Source: PALSA-243 sp049522755 (lineage in GTDB: Bacteria; Acidobacteriota; Terriglobia; Bryobacterales; Bryobacteraceae). Taken from it: a DNA stretch of 64,000 bases. A program made the position numbers and the translations under genes. The notes under the pieces are model-generated. The model was not told the origin of the DNA. It made no database searches and worked only from the letters and a program-made list of their open reading frames with translations. The DNA lies in assembly GCA_049522755.1 (NCBI GenBank), contig JBEKNN010000004.1, positions 1 through 64,000 on the forward strand, given 5' to 3'. Of the stretch, positions 9,096-18,316 are shown one piece after another. How positions within the stretch are numbered: position 1 is the first letter of the stretch; the number at the start of each line of letters is the position of its first letter.

Positions 9096-10895
9096 ATGCG
9101 GTTTCATCTTGCCCGCGCGCTTCTGGCATTCGCTCTGATTCCGGCAGTGTGGGGCGCTGCCACGGCGACGCCCAAACATCCGGTTGTCAAGACGGAGCGG
9201 CTCGCGCCCATCAAGGCTTCGTTGGCGGTCCGGCGCTGGATGAAGGGCATGACGCTGCGCGACGAAGTGGCGCAACTGGTCTTCATTCCGTTTTATGGCC
9301 AGGCGCCCAATTCGCGCACGCGGGCCTACCGCAACTTCATGCGGCTGATCCACGATACCAAGGTGGGCGGCCTGATTCTGCTCAACGCCTCGAACGGCCG
9401 CGTCACGGTGAAGGCCGAGCCCTACGCGCTGGCGGCGTTCCTGAACCGCATGCAGCGCTTCGCCAAGGTTCCCTTGATGGTGGGCGCAGATTTCGAGCGC
9501 GGCGCTTCCATGCGCGTGGACGGCGTCACTGTATTTCCTCACGCCATGGCATTCGGCGCGGCGGGCGACCCGGCCCTTTCGCGCTTTGAGGGTGAGGTGA
9601 CCGCGCGCGAGGCCCGCGCGCTGGGTATTGAGTGGGTCTACTACCCGGTGGCCGACGTCAACAACAACCCCGACAACCCGATCATCAACATCCGCTCCTT
9701 CGGAGAGAATCCGCAAGACGTGGCGGCGCACGTGAAAGCGTTCATCGAGGGTGCGCATTCGGATAAGAAGAACTACATTCTGACCACTGCCAAACATTTT
9801 CCGGGGCACGGCGACACGGCGGTGGATACGCACCTGAACCTTGCCTCCATCCCCGCCGATATGGACCGCCTGCAGCATCTGGAGCTGGTGCCGTTCAAGG
9901 CCGCGATCGAGGCTAACGTCGATTCCATTATGACGGCGCACATCGCTGTGCCCGCCCTCGCGCCGCCCGACCTGCCGGCCACGCTTTCGCCCGCTATCCT
10001 GACCGATCTGCTGCGCAAACAGCTCGGCTTCAAGGGCCTGGTGATCACCGATGCGCTGGACATGGGCGGCATCGCGCAGGGTTTCAGCAACGCCGATGCG
10101 GCCGTGCGCGCACTCGAGGCCGGCGCCGATACCTTGCTGATGCCCGCCGATCCCGACGTTGCCATCCGCGCCGTGGTTGCGGCCGTGGAGAGCGGCCGTC
10201 TCACTCGCACGCGCATTCGGGAGAGCGTGGTGAGAATTCTCGCCGCTAAAGAGCGCACCGGCCTCGACCGCAAGCGGTTCGTGGATCTGGAAGGCATCGG
10301 CGACGTGGTGGATTCGCCCGAAGACAACGCGCGCGCGCAGGAAATCGCCGACCGCGCCGTGACGCTGGTGCGCAATACCGGCAACGCCGTGCCCCTGGCC
10401 GCGCCGGACCGCGCATGCTTCGTGGTAATGCCTGAAGGCCGGTACTCCGCCGAAGGCCACATTCTCTTGCAGGAGATTCGTAAGCGCACGCGCGGCGCAT
10501 CCGTCACGCAGGCCGATCCGTCCATGTCGCGGGAGACGCTGGACGAGGCTATCGCAAAGCTACAAAGCTGCGATAACTATGCCGTTGCGGCATTCTCTTC
10601 GGGGGGCTCGGGCAGCGGACTGGCGGGCCTGTCGGGAGAGCTGCCGCATGTGATGGAAGCGCTCATCGCATCGGGCAAGCCGGTGACGCTGGTGGCGTTA
10701 GGGAATCCGTATCTCTTGCGCAGCTTCCCGAATGTAGCCGCGTACATGGCTACATTCAGCACGGTTCCGCCATCTGAGGTTGCGGCGGTCAAAGCGCTGT
10801 GGGGTGAGATCGCAATTAGCGGCCATCTGCCGATCACTATACCGGGATTGGCTAACTACGGCGAGGGGATACAAGTTGCGATGAGGGCAAAATGA
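9096..10895 (+). CDS. Glycoside hydrolase family 3 protein (beta-N-acetylhexosaminidase-like)
   Basis: Secreted or periplasmic family 3 glycosidase of 599 residues with a signal peptide (about 1-21, FHLARALLAFALIPAVWGAA). The barrel domain carries the KHFPGHGDTAVDTH motif (about residue 231), diagnostic of the NagZ-like branch where Asp-His act as acid/base, and the nucleophile region VITDALDMGGIA (about 318). A C-terminal second domain (about 410-599) is present, unlike short cytoplasmic NagZ. Likely substrates are beta-N-acetylglucosaminides from peptidoglycan or chitin. Start chosen for the signal peptide; the frame is open upstream to 9000 inside the preceding gene. Confidence 0.87.
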   Translation: MRFHLARALLAFALIPAVWGAATATPKHPVVKTERLAPIKASLAVRRWMKGMTLRDEVAQLVFIPFYGQAPNSRTRAYRNFMRLIHDTKVGGLILLNASNGRVTVKAEPYALAAFLNRMQRFAKVPLMVGADFERGASMRVDGVTVFPHAMAFGAAGDPALSRFEGEVTAREARALGIEWVYYPVADVNNNPDNPIINIRSFGENPQDVAAHVKAFIEGAHSDKKNYILTTAKHFPGHGDTAVDTHLNLASIPADMDRLQHLELVPFKAAIEANVDSIMTAHIAVPALAPPDLPATLSPAILTDLLRKQLGFKGLVITDALDMGGIAQGFSNADAAVRALEAGADTLLMPADPDVAIRAVVAAVESGRLTRTRIRESVVRILAAKERTGLDRKRFVDLEGIGDVVDSPEDNARAQEIADRAVTLVRNTGNAVPLAAPDRACFVVMPEGRYSAEGHILLQEIRKRTRGASVTQADPSMSRETLDEAIAKLQSCDNYAVAAFSSGGSGSGLAGLSGELPHVMEALIASGKPVTLVALGNPYLLRSFPNVAAYMATFSTVPPSEVAAVKALWGEIAISGHLPITIPGLANYGEGIQVAMRAK

Positions 10896-11228
10896 GTAAC
10901 GATCGGGTAAGCCGACTGCAAACCGGGGTGTTCGCCCGTGCCGGCGGAGTAGGAGAGAGAGCGACTCCGGGCGCGAAGGCGTTCGTGCTGGAACGGCGAA
11001 GCATGCGAGAGAACGCCGGACGCTAAACTGAAAACAGACGCATGTTGATATCGCTTCTCGCACGACTGGAGCGACTGTCGCGCAATGCGCTGGCGCATCT
11101 TGCGCGGCAGAAACTCACGGGTCGCCGCTAAGCCAAAATCCGGTAGTGGGTCAGTTTGGCTTTTTTCACAGCCGTTGGTAGTGTCTCAGTTGAATTTCTG
11201 AGCGCAGTCCGTCGGGCGAGTCGCGCGA
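10896..11228. other. Intergenic region with hairpin and a 20-nt motif
   Basis: About 330 bases with no confident gene. A 29-codon open frame (11042-11131, MLISLLARLERL...) has no ribosome site and is not called. The TAA of that frame is followed at once by the stem AGCCAAA (11131-11137) and TTTGGCT (11155-11161) with a T-run (11161-11166), a possible plus-strand terminator whose loop contains the 20-nt motif at 11139-11158. Confidence 0.4.
11139..11158 (+). repeat. 20-nt motif, left copy of an inverted pair
   Basis: TCCGGTAGTGGGTCAGTTTG. The same 20 bases with one change occur on the minus strand at 19404-19423, so the two copies face inward and bracket an 8.3-kb stretch that contains broken genes and a lower-GC island. 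This is the geometry expected of terminal inverted repeats, but no transposase is visible and no target duplication was seen. Confidence 0.5.
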
Positions 11229-11762
11229 TTAAGCAGGAACGTAGGTCAACCGAATCAAGTCATCGGCGATTAAATCGCTGGCGACCAGGTGGAGCGGCGG
11301 CCGTGGGCCGGCGAAGAATGGCGCGCCACCACCAAGCACGACGGGGCGGAGGTAGAGTCGATACTCATCGATAAGACCGGCCTCGCTCAGGCTTTGCGCC
11401 AGGGCTGGTCCGCCAACTTGAATCTCGCCAGCCAGCTCAGCCTTCAGCCCGCGTATCACCTTCTCGAAGTCATCCGCGACAAGGGTGGCGTTGGGACCAA
11501 CCGACTTGAGGGTACGCGACACGACCCACTTCGGCTGGCTCCGCCACGCCACCGCGAAGTCGCGATCCTCCGCGTCCCAATCGGGAAGATCTTCGTCCCA
11601 ATAACGCATGATCTCGTACATGCGGCGACCGTAGACGACTCCCGTCAGGCCGCGCACCAGCCCGATGAAGTGACGGAAGGCCGCGGGCGGAGGCGGCCCA
11701 AGCTTCATGTGGTCGACGTAGCCATCGAGGGACTGGCTCAATCCGTAGACAAGTTTTGCCAT
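11229..11762 (-). CDS. Dihydrofolate-reductase-like (RibD C-terminal domain) protein
   Basis: 177 residues of the RibD_C/DHFR-like fold used by many stand-alone reductases of unknown substrate. The start VYGLSQSLDGYVD, the nucleotide-binding-type GVVYGRRMYEIMRYW, the GEIQVGGPALAQSL strand-loop and the end YRLYLRPVVLGGGAPFF are characteristic. It is monocistronic, with no pteridine or riboflavin genes adjacent, so its biochemical role is undetermined. It lies just inside the left end of the disturbed 11.1-19.4 kb stretch. Confidence 0.85.
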   Translation of the reverse strand: MAKLVYGLSQSLDGYVDHMKLGPPPPAAFRHFIGLVRGLTGVVYGRRMYEIMRYWDEDLPDWDAEDRDFAVAWRSQPKWVVSRTLKSVGPNATLVADDFEKVIRGLKAELAGEIQVGGPALAQSLSEAGLIDEYRLYLRPVVLGGGAPFFAGPRPPLHLVASDLIADDLIRLTYVPA

Positions 11763-11990
11763 GCTGCAAATCTCCCTCCCACGTTCTTCAGAATAGCGTG
11801 AGCCGACGTCACGCTGAGGTGAGGTTGAACACTACCGGTGCGCCGCATTGTAGGTGTGACCAATAACCAGAGGTCCGCTTCCCAATCCCGAGATTCAAAC
11901 TGAGACGCTACCCAAAATCCGGGGGCTCTCTTCATAGCACGCAATTTGCGCGTGCCATCGAGCCCCCGTTTCCTTTAACTAATCCGCTGA

Positions 11991-12531
11991 GCAGTTTTCA
12001 GAAATAATACTTTAGCGCGAGTTGCTGGTCGCGATTGCCCGATTTGCCGGTAATCTTGCCAAACACGGCTGAAGTCGGAGGGGTAGTGGGACCGCTCCAG
12101 TTGGGATGGTTGAGGGTGTCGTATTGCTCCCAGCGGAGCATGAATCTGTGCCTTTCCGTCACCCGGAATTCCTTGAAAAGCGCCGAGTTCGTATACCACG
12201 CGCCGGGCCCGTAGAACGCGTCGCGGACGCGCTGTGGGTTGATGGTTCGGGCGGGCGGAGGAGTGAATTCAGCCGTGCCGGACGAAGTTGTGGGCTGGAA
12301 GTAGAAGTTGGGATCGGCAGAAGTGCCGCCCTGCGAGTATTGGTCGGTAACCCGGAGAGGGCCGTTGACCCGGTACTGCGTACCGCCACCAGGGCCGACT
12401 CCGGCGTAATCCGTGCCGGTCCCGATAGAGAAATCCGATCCGCTCGTGTAGGTGTAGACTCAGTCGAGCGACCAGCCGCCGAGGAGTTTAGTTTGTGGGC
12501 CATACTGTTTCCGGTCTTGAAGATCGGCAAC
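11991..12531 (-). pseudogene. 3' remnant of an Oar-like TonB-dependent-receptor-type gene
   Basis: The stretch aligns base for base with the last 540 bases of the intact Oar-like gene (19909-20448), including the final KYYF-stop and a few bases downstream. It carries many substitutions, an in-frame TGA (12460-12462) where the intact gene has Gly, and a small length change near 12495 that shifts frame. Similarity stops abruptly at 12531. It is the broken end of a diverged paralogue rather than a fresh duplicate. No start or signal peptide remains. Confidence 0.85.
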
Positions 12532-12607
12532 GGTCGAGTCATCAACCACAGGCCACAGACTTTTGTAGTGGAGTGCGAGCAATGCGCGTGCTTTCTTGCA
12601 ACGGCCG

Positions 12608-14947
12608 TCAACGGAAGGGGGCTGCCGCCTGCCCGGCCCGCAGTCTGTTCAGCATCTTCTGCACCAGGGGATCGGGCCGGATGCGCAGGGCGGCCTCATA
12701 TTCGGTAATCGCCTGCCTAAGCCCGCCGGGAGTCTGCGCGAGGGCGGTTCCGAGGTTGACGTGCGCTTCTACGAAATCAGGTTCGCTTCGCAGGGCCGCC
12801 TCAAATTCAGCAATGGCCTCGGGCAACCGGCCAGGTATGCGTGCCAGTGCCGTCCCCAAGTCATAGTGGGCGTCTGCGTCATCGGGCCGAATCCGCACCG
12901 CCTCCTCATATTCGGCAACCGCCTCGGGTAACCCGCCGGGGATGGCCGATAGTGCGTTTGCCAAGCCAATGCGAGCGCCCTCGGAATCAGGTTTAAGGCG
13001 CAGCGCGGCCCTGTACTCGGCAATCGTCTCCGGCAGCCGGCCAGGCAAGCGCGCCAGTGCGTTTGCGAGATGGAGGTGCGCATCCGCATGATCGGGGTCA
13101 ATCCGCAGAGCCGCGTGGTATTCGTCAATCGCTTCCGATAGTCCGCCGGGCAGGCGGAGCAGCGCGTTCGCCAGGTTATGGTGAACTTCCGCGCTAGCGG
13201 GTCGAATCCGGAGCGCCGCTCGATACTCGGCGATCGCCTCCGGCAGCCGGCCAGGCAAGCGCGCCAATGCGTTTGCCAGGTTATTGTGCGCTTCGACGCG
13301 ATCCGGTTCAACCCGCAGCGCCGCCTGGTATTCAGCGATCGCCTCCGGCAGCCGGCCAGGAACGGCCGAGAGCGCGTTTGCCAGATTATAGTGCACATCC
13401 GCATGATTGGGGTCAATCCGCAGCGCGGCCAGGTACTCGGCAATCGCCTCCGGCAGCCGGCCGGGCGAAATCTCTAACGTGTTGGCCAGGTTGTAGTGCG
13501 CCTTGGCGCTGCCCGGACAGACGTTCACAACGCTGCTCCAAAGGCTGAGTTCATCCTTCCAGTCGAAATTGCGTGCATAGGTTCGCACGGCGAGCGCCAG
13601 GCACGCCACCCCCAGCACGGCCCAGGCAACTCGCGCAGTTGCCGGCCGCCGCAGCGGATTCCGCCGGCCAAGAGCATAGATGACTGCGACCACGCATCCA
13701 GCGAGACCCACCGAAGGCAAGTAGAGAAATCGCTCGGCCATAATACTGCCGATGATGACGATCAGATTCGAAGTGGGCGATACGGCAATGAAAAAGAAAC
13801 CCAGGAAGAAGAGCATCGGCTTCTCGGAACGGCGGCCGCGCACAGCCAGAATCACCGCCACAAGCGCGGCGCCCAGGCAAACCGCCATGCCGATGAGCGC
13901 TTTGGCATCTTCCCAGGTCCAGGCCTGCCAACCGAACAAGGGCACCGCGTTGTAGGAATAATCCGCCGATAGCCGGGCCGGCCAGAGAAACAGCCATAGG
14001 AATTTGCCAATCACTTTGAAGGCCGTGAGCCTCGCTGTCCAGAAGCCGGCATCGGCCAGCGGATTGTCGGTGAAGGGGACCACCATATGCAGGTGCGCTT
14101 GGGCGCGCAGATAGAAAAACGCCGCGAACGGCAGTGCCAGCGCGGCGTAGGCCGGAGCGAGGCGGCGCCACGCCGTACGGTCAAACCAGGTCAGGCCGTA
14201 TACCAGCATGATACCCGGCAAGACCACCGCGCTCTCCTTCGAAAACAGCCCGATCGCCTGGGCGGCCGCCATGCCCGCCAGCCATGCCAACCTCCGCCGC
14301 CCCGCTGCCGAAGTGGATCTCACATAGCACAACAAGCCCGCCAAAACCCCGAAGGCGGCCAGCAGGTCGGCGCGCCCCGCAATGTTCGTAACGGATTCGG
14401 TGAGCAGCGGATGCAATCCCCAGATTGCGGCCAATGCCCATGCTGGCGCAGTCTCTCCGAGAACCGTGACGCCGAGCGCGTACACCAGTGCAACGTTGAC
14501 GGCGTGCAGCGCAAGATTGCCCCAATGATAACCCGGTGGACTCGGACCATTGCCGAACATGCCGTAATTCAGCAAATAGGAGAGAGTGGTTAACGGCCGA
14601 TACAGCCCCGCGATGGTGCTGCCGTAGAGATACCCTCCGGTCAGAATGGAGGCGGCGTTGGCGGCCGTCGCCTGGCGGATACGGGGATCCTGCCCGATGA
14701 CCGAGGAACTGTCAAACACCAGGCCGGCCTGGAAAGAATTGGAATAAGCGATCAAGAGGAGGCTCCAAATAACCAGCAGCCGCCACCCATGCCGCCGCCA
14801 GGCGCTGTGCTTCCGTCCGGCCGCCACGGGCAGCTTTGCGGTTTGTCTTATCTCCCGCGATCTCGGTTGCGTACCGGTCTTCCTCACTGTCCCGCCAGTA
14901 TAACTCCGGTAGGACCGCCCACTTCCAGGCGGCTCCAGTGGCTGCAT
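12608..14947 (-). CDS. TPR-containing polytopic membrane protein (TMTC/O-mannosyltransferase-like)
   Basis: 779 residues: a basic N-terminal tail (1-50), about ten membrane segments (about 55-470) and eight C-terminal tetratricopeptide repeats (about 480-770). A loop after the first helix (VFDSSSVIGQDPRIR), GLYRPLTTLSYLLNY and the motif NIAGRADLLAA resemble TMTC-type glycosyltransferases of the GT-C fold. The acidic catalytic position in that first loop is FDSSS here rather than a clear Asp-Asp or Asp-Glu, so enzymatic activity is uncertain. No ribosome site is evident at ATG 14947; a later start is possible. It lies beside an Oar-gene remnant. Confidence 0.8.
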   Translation of the reverse strand: MQPLEPPGSGRSYRSYTGGTVRKTGTQPRSREIRQTAKLPVAAGRKHSAWRRHGWRLLVIWSLLLIAYSNSFQAGLVFDSSSVIGQDPRIRQATAANAASILTGGYLYGSTIAGLYRPLTTLSYLLNYGMFGNGPSPPGYHWGNLALHAVNVALVYALGVTVLGETAPAWALAAIWGLHPLLTESVTNIAGRADLLAAFGVLAGLLCYVRSTSAAGRRRLAWLAGMAAAQAIGLFSKESAVVLPGIMLVYGLTWFDRTAWRRLAPAYAALALPFAAFFYLRAQAHLHMVVPFTDNPLADAGFWTARLTAFKVIGKFLWLFLWPARLSADYSYNAVPLFGWQAWTWEDAKALIGMAVCLGAALVAVILAVRGRRSEKPMLFFLGFFFIAVSPTSNLIVIIGSIMAERFLYLPSVGLAGCVVAVIYALGRRNPLRRPATARVAWAVLGVACLALAVRTYARNFDWKDELSLWSSVVNVCPGSAKAHYNLANTLEISPGRLPEAIAEYLAALRIDPNHADVHYNLANALSAVPGRLPEAIAEYQAALRVEPDRVEAHNNLANALARLPGRLPEAIAEYRAALRIRPASAEVHHNLANALLRLPGGLSEAIDEYHAALRIDPDHADAHLHLANALARLPGRLPETIAEYRAALRLKPDSEGARIGLANALSAIPGGLPEAVAEYEEAVRIRPDDADAHYDLGTALARIPGRLPEAIAEFEAALRSEPDFVEAHVNLGTALAQTPGGLRQAITEYEAALRIRPDPLVQKMLNRLRAGQAAAPFR
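12660..13500 (-). repeat. Tandem 105-bp repeats encoding eight TPR units
   Basis: The 3' third of the TPR membrane protein gene consists of eight consecutive 35-residue units of the form NLANAL...PGRLPEAIAEY.AALR..P...AH. They are one residue longer than a classic TPR and similar at DNA level (recurring CCTCCGGCAGCCGGCCAGG). The high similarity implies recent expansion or ongoing homogenisation by unequal recombination. Confidence 0.85.
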
Positions 14948-15465
14948 GTGGCGGTGGGCGCCCAGGTGACCGTGTATGCGACTCTCGCGGGCCGAGGATA
15001 GAACCGCCGGTAATGATTCTGGGGGCCGAATTTGACGGGTTCCGATTCACGACGGTTGGGCGCCATACTACCGGTTCCTGTTGGCGTTTCACCAAAGTTG
15101 TTTGCCCGTCTGCCGAAGCGCCGCCGCGAGATGGCGCAGATCGCCTCGCCTGGGGCGAAACCTTTTCGCAAGCGGTAGAGCATTTGCCGCAGAGGAGCCC
15201 GGAGTTGCGCGATTCGCTACGAGCGGGGTGAGATCTCCGGGCGCGGCCTGCGCATCGCCACTCGGAAGGCCGGAGGCCAGCCTGGACCGGATCCTGGAAA
15301 CACTGCGCCGCAACCCGGCAAATCAGGATTGTTTCCGATAAGCGGTTGGTGTCTGGCTTGCCGGACAAGTAGGACAGCCCGTTTGGACCGGACTGCGCGT
15401 GAACCCAGAACTGCCTGCCGTGGCGCCCGTTCACGGCGAAATCGTCACGAACGGGAGCGGGACCA
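14948..15465. other. Gene-poor stretch upstream of the TPR gene
   Basis: About 520 bases without a convincing gene. Short plus-strand fragments with protein-like composition (for example RPEASLDRILETLRRNP near 15260-15340) occur in interrupted frames and may be decayed coding sequence. No promoter or terminator was recognised. Confidence 0.4.
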
Positions 15466-15678
15466 CTACCAATCCTGGCGTTCACTGTCGGCCTTTTCCC
15501 GTCGCATTACCTCGACAAGCCGGTCCCATTTCTCCTGCAAGTCCAATCTCGGCTTCGCCGGTAGGCCTAATTTTTCAAGCCGCCGATTTTCTTCTTTTGC
15601 TTCTTCCATCTGGAAAGTTATTTCATCAACTTGCCGCCTGAAAGCCTTGCTTCGTTCTTGCTTCTCGTTATCATCCAT
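15466..15678 (-). CDS. Small coiled-coil protein of unknown function
   Basis: 70 residues, highly charged, and predicted to be one long helix: RRQVDEITFQMEEAKEENRRLEKLG has heptad-like spacing. No family is recognised and no strong ribosome site is seen at 15678. Codon use is less GC-rich than in flanking genes and matches the genes to its right, so it is taken as the first gene of the 15.5-19.3 kb island. Confidence 0.5.
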   Translation of the reverse strand: MDDNEKQERSKAFRRQVDEITFQMEEAKEENRRLEKLGLPAKPRLDLQEKWDRLVEVMRREKADSERQDW

Positions 15679-15784
15679 ACCGGTCGCAGACTACCAAACG
15701 CGCGACCGGGGATCAAGCCCCCGGCCTGCTGTAAACTTGACCGATTGACCTTGGAACATCGGTGTCCGATAATGAACGTTCTGT

Positions 15785-16669
15785 ATGGTGCGCTACCCTT
15801 TCATTGTGTTCCTGGCGGCGGTCGTGTTCGGAACCGTTATGTTCATGTTTACCGCTTGCACTTCACAGGAAGAACAACTTCGCAAGACTAGGTTTGGTTT
15901 CAGAGAACTTCATTTACCAATGGAACTCAAGAATGCTGAACTCCGCTTGGATAATGACAAGTTGGAAAAGCGGAGGAACCCAACCAAGATCGCCGTGGAT
16001 ACTTACTTGCTTCAACAAAGCCGGGCGGCTGTTCAGGTTATGAATCGTTTTGAAGAAGTATGGTCGTACACCATCGACCGCGAAACGATGAAAGGTACGT
16101 TCGGGACTGGTGACCGAGACCTTATGCTGAAGCTCTCCGAAGTCGAAAAACGATTCGACGACGCAAATCGTGAGTGCGCTGCTAAACATGCCGATTCTGC
16201 GCCTTATGAGTTTATAGTTCCCAAAACTGTTAGCGAGGTCGAAGCTCGTTGTGCCAGCTTTCGGGAAACCCTCACAGCCGTTATGGAACAGCCGACAGCA
16301 ACCGAATCGTCCGCTCCGACAAGTCCGAGGATTTTCGCGAGCGCTCCCGTCGAAAGTGGAGGATGCGCTAGTGAAATAGATGAGGTTCCTTATTCGGCCA
16401 ATGTCGAATCGCCTGCGCATACACAGGCTCGACAAAAGAAAGATAACGCCCAACAACGGTGCGACAATATTCTCTCGGCCATGAAACAAGAATCGGCCAA
16501 ATGTAAAAACCTAGCCGCGACTACGAATGAAACGGACGCCGATCAAACTGAGCGTGTCGCCTGTGTCAAAGAAGAGAAAAGATTGTCGGCAATTGGCGAT
16601 ACTCGGTACGAAGAACTGAACGCTGCCGTTCGGCGTCTGAATGCTGTTACAGAAAGTGAACGGAACTAG
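15785..16669 (+). CDS. Putative lipoprotein of unknown function
   Basis: 294 residues. A hydrophobic leader (about 4-24) ends in MFTACTSQEE, a plausible lipobox with Cys25 as the lipidated residue. The mature part is hydrophilic and largely helical, with several Cys residues (for example RECAAKH, EARCASF, GGCASE, QQRCDNI, SAKCKNL, VACVKEE) that could pair in the periplasm. No homologous domain is recognised. The HIRAN protein gene begins 2 bases after its stop, so the two are probably one transcript. Base composition is clearly less GC-rich than the window average. Confidence 0.65.
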   Translation: MVRYPFIVFLAAVVFGTVMFMFTACTSQEEQLRKTRFGFRELHLPMELKNAELRLDNDKLEKRRNPTKIAVDTYLLQQSRAAVQVMNRFEEVWSYTIDRETMKGTFGTGDRDLMLKLSEVEKRFDDANRECAAKHADSAPYEFIVPKTVSEVEARCASFRETLTAVMEQPTATESSAPTSPRIFASAPVESGGCASEIDEVPYSANVESPAHTQARQKKDNAQQRCDNILSAMKQESAKCKNLAATTNETDADQTERVACVKEEKRLSAIGDTRYEELNAAVRRLNAVTESERN

Positions 16670-16670
16670 G

Positions 16671-17501
16671 ATGGCAAAGCGCCGCGTGTTCAGAACGAGA
16701 GCCAAGTGTCTTGGCATAAGTGCGGACCTTGGACCGACAAGCAACCAACGCCAGATGATTGGCCGTGCGGTTACGCTTGCGAAATCGTCAGGTTCCGAAG
16801 TTAATTTAGTCTTGGATGGTGTTATTGTAGGCCAGCTTGACACTGCGCTCGGAAGTCAGGTGGCTTCAGCTATTGAGCGTGGTCAATCATTCACGGCGGC
16901 TGTTGAAAACGCCTATCCAACTTACGATGATAAGTGGCAGCAGACTGGCGCACAGATTGACATCAAGGTGGAATATTTGTTGGAGAAGGACCAACCAGCT
17001 ATTGAAACGCGAAAGACCTGGTGGGCCATTAAGTCTTCCGATGAGGTTTCACATGCGCCGACTTCGTTCTTTACAAAGATAGCGGGTGTAACTTACGAAG
17101 GACGCCAACGGATCGTAGCACGTTGTTCGGAAGGGGAGACGCTGATCTTAGTCCGTGATCCAAATAACCACTTTGACAAAGGCGCCATCAAGGTGATGAG
17201 ATTGAACGGGCAGCAACTCGGATTCATTCCAGCAGATGTTTCGCGTGGCGGCAATTCGAGCGGTCTTGCCTTTCAAATGGATCATGGAACTGAGTACCAA
17301 TGCCGAATTAGCAGCCTAACCGGAGGAGGCGACCGTAGTCTGGGTGTCAACATTGAAATCACGGAAGGACGGTTTGACAATGTCTCATCAGTACCGAGAA
17401 ACCAACCAATAGCGACACAATCAGCAGTGCCGATGGGCTGGTTGTTGTTTGCAGGCGTAGGCGTCATTTTGTTAATCGTAGTTATCATTATGCATAATTA
17501 G
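16671..17501 (+). CDS. HIRAN-domain protein with C-terminal membrane anchor
   Basis: 276 residues. The central part (about 125-225) matches the HIRAN domain: TKIAGVTYEGRQRIVARCSEGETLILVRDP, then NNHFDKGAIKVMRLNGQQLGFIP. HIRAN binds DNA ends or stalled forks when fused to helicases, but occurs in varied contexts. An N-terminal segment (VNLVLDGVIVGQLDTALGSQ, about 45-65) resembles the second half of the same fold, so the domain may be duplicated. A single hydrophobic helix (about 253-274) anchors the C-terminus, unusual for a DNA-binding module. ATG 16671 follows the lipoprotein stop by one base; an ATG at 16641 overlapping that gene is the alternative. Confidence 0.75.
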   Translation: MAKRRVFRTRAKCLGISADLGPTSNQRQMIGRAVTLAKSSGSEVNLVLDGVIVGQLDTALGSQVASAIERGQSFTAAVENAYPTYDDKWQQTGAQIDIKVEYLLEKDQPAIETRKTWWAIKSSDEVSHAPTSFFTKIAGVTYEGRQRIVARCSEGETLILVRDPNNHFDKGAIKVMRLNGQQLGFIPADVSRGGNSSGLAFQMDHGTEYQCRISSLTGGGDRSLGVNIEITEGRFDNVSSVPRNQPIATQSAVPMGWLLFAGVGVILLIVVIIMHN

Positions 17502-17653
17502 TATCTTCCGGCGACCCCGCTGGACAGACCATGAAACGGTGAGACAATACTTTTGTGGTCGCGCGAAGGATCTATACAAACCTTTGATGCATCAAGCACC
17601 ATCACCTTTGGCAGCGAACTTAAAAAGTAGCATTTCGTGGAAGGGAGTACTTT

Positions 17654-18316
17654 ATGTCTCGAGCGGCAGATGAGAGCGAAGGCGGAATGCCGCCGAAGTT
17701 ACGTGGCCTTCCGCGTGTGCAGTCGCGTCTGATTCTTGAGCGCCCTCCTTGCTGGGAACACCTATTGTTCACTGAGGTGCTACTTCACGAGGTTGCTGGT
17801 CTCTCTGATATGAAGCGAGACTTGCAGTTCGGTATCGCGTCCGCGACTGCTGTCTATATGACGCCAAAGGCGTTTAAAACATGGATGGAGAAAAGAATAC
17901 AGGAGTCTCTTGGATTTGCTGTTGCCATCGATCAAATCATGAACCGTGCCTTGCCACAAGCGTTAGGCCCTGACGGTGAGGACGGCGACCCTGAAGCCAT
18001 TCTGTATTGCGCAAAAAAGCTGGCAGGGGTTTATCGCAGCGCCATGAAATGGCTATTAGAGTTTCTGAGGGTAAATGTTCCCCCTGAATTGGAAAAGCTC
18101 AAAGCGGCAACCGCGTCCTTGAGTGAGCAAGTAGCGCCCCAGATCGAGGAATTTGGCTCCAGGATCAACCGTGAGCTAAAGCAAGCAATCGAGTCGGGCA
18201 GGCCAGCCGCTCTGCATTTCAAGCTGGAACTCACTAGTCCAGGGACCGAACAGATACACTACGAGCTGGAACGGTTGAACGCCTTGGTAAAAGCCGGGAA
18301 TCTCCCCTGGAACTAA
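17654..18316 (+). CDS. Unknown protein with long helical C-terminus
   Basis: 220 residues, soluble, no recognised family. The C-terminal half (about 130-200) is a long amphipathic helix (PELEKLKAATASLSEQVAPQIEEFGSRINREL). A good ribosome site (GGAAGGGAG, about 8 bases before ATG 17654) supports the start. The same frame continues past the TAA at 18314-18316 for another 73 codons of coding-like sequence, so the gene may once have been longer, or the stop may be bypassed. It lies in the lower-GC island between the HIRAN gene and a nuclease-like gene. Confidence 0.65.
   Translation: MSRAADESEGGMPPKLRGLPRVQSRLILERPPCWEHLLFTEVLLHEVAGLSDMKRDLQFGIASATAVYMTPKAFKTWMEKRIQESLGFAVAIDQIMNRALPQALGPDGEDGDPEAILYCAKKLAGVYRSAMKWLLEFLRVNVPPELEKLKAATASLSEQVAPQIEEFGSRINRELKQAIESGRPAALHFKLELTSPGTEQIHYELERLNALVKAGNLPWN

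Noticed and set aside
9003..10460. 485-residue minus-strand frame
   Set aside because: Lies wholly antisense to the family 3 glycosidase; His/Arg/Gly-rich shadow without any recognisable motif.
12159..12611. 150-residue minus-strand frame
   Set aside because: It runs through the Oar remnant in the wrong frame; the correct frame is interrupted, so this is treated as pseudogene.
14712..15485. 257-residue minus-strand frame upstream of the TPR gene
   Set aside because: Overlaps the TPR gene start out of frame and has Ser/Arg/Pro-rich non-coding composition; no motif.
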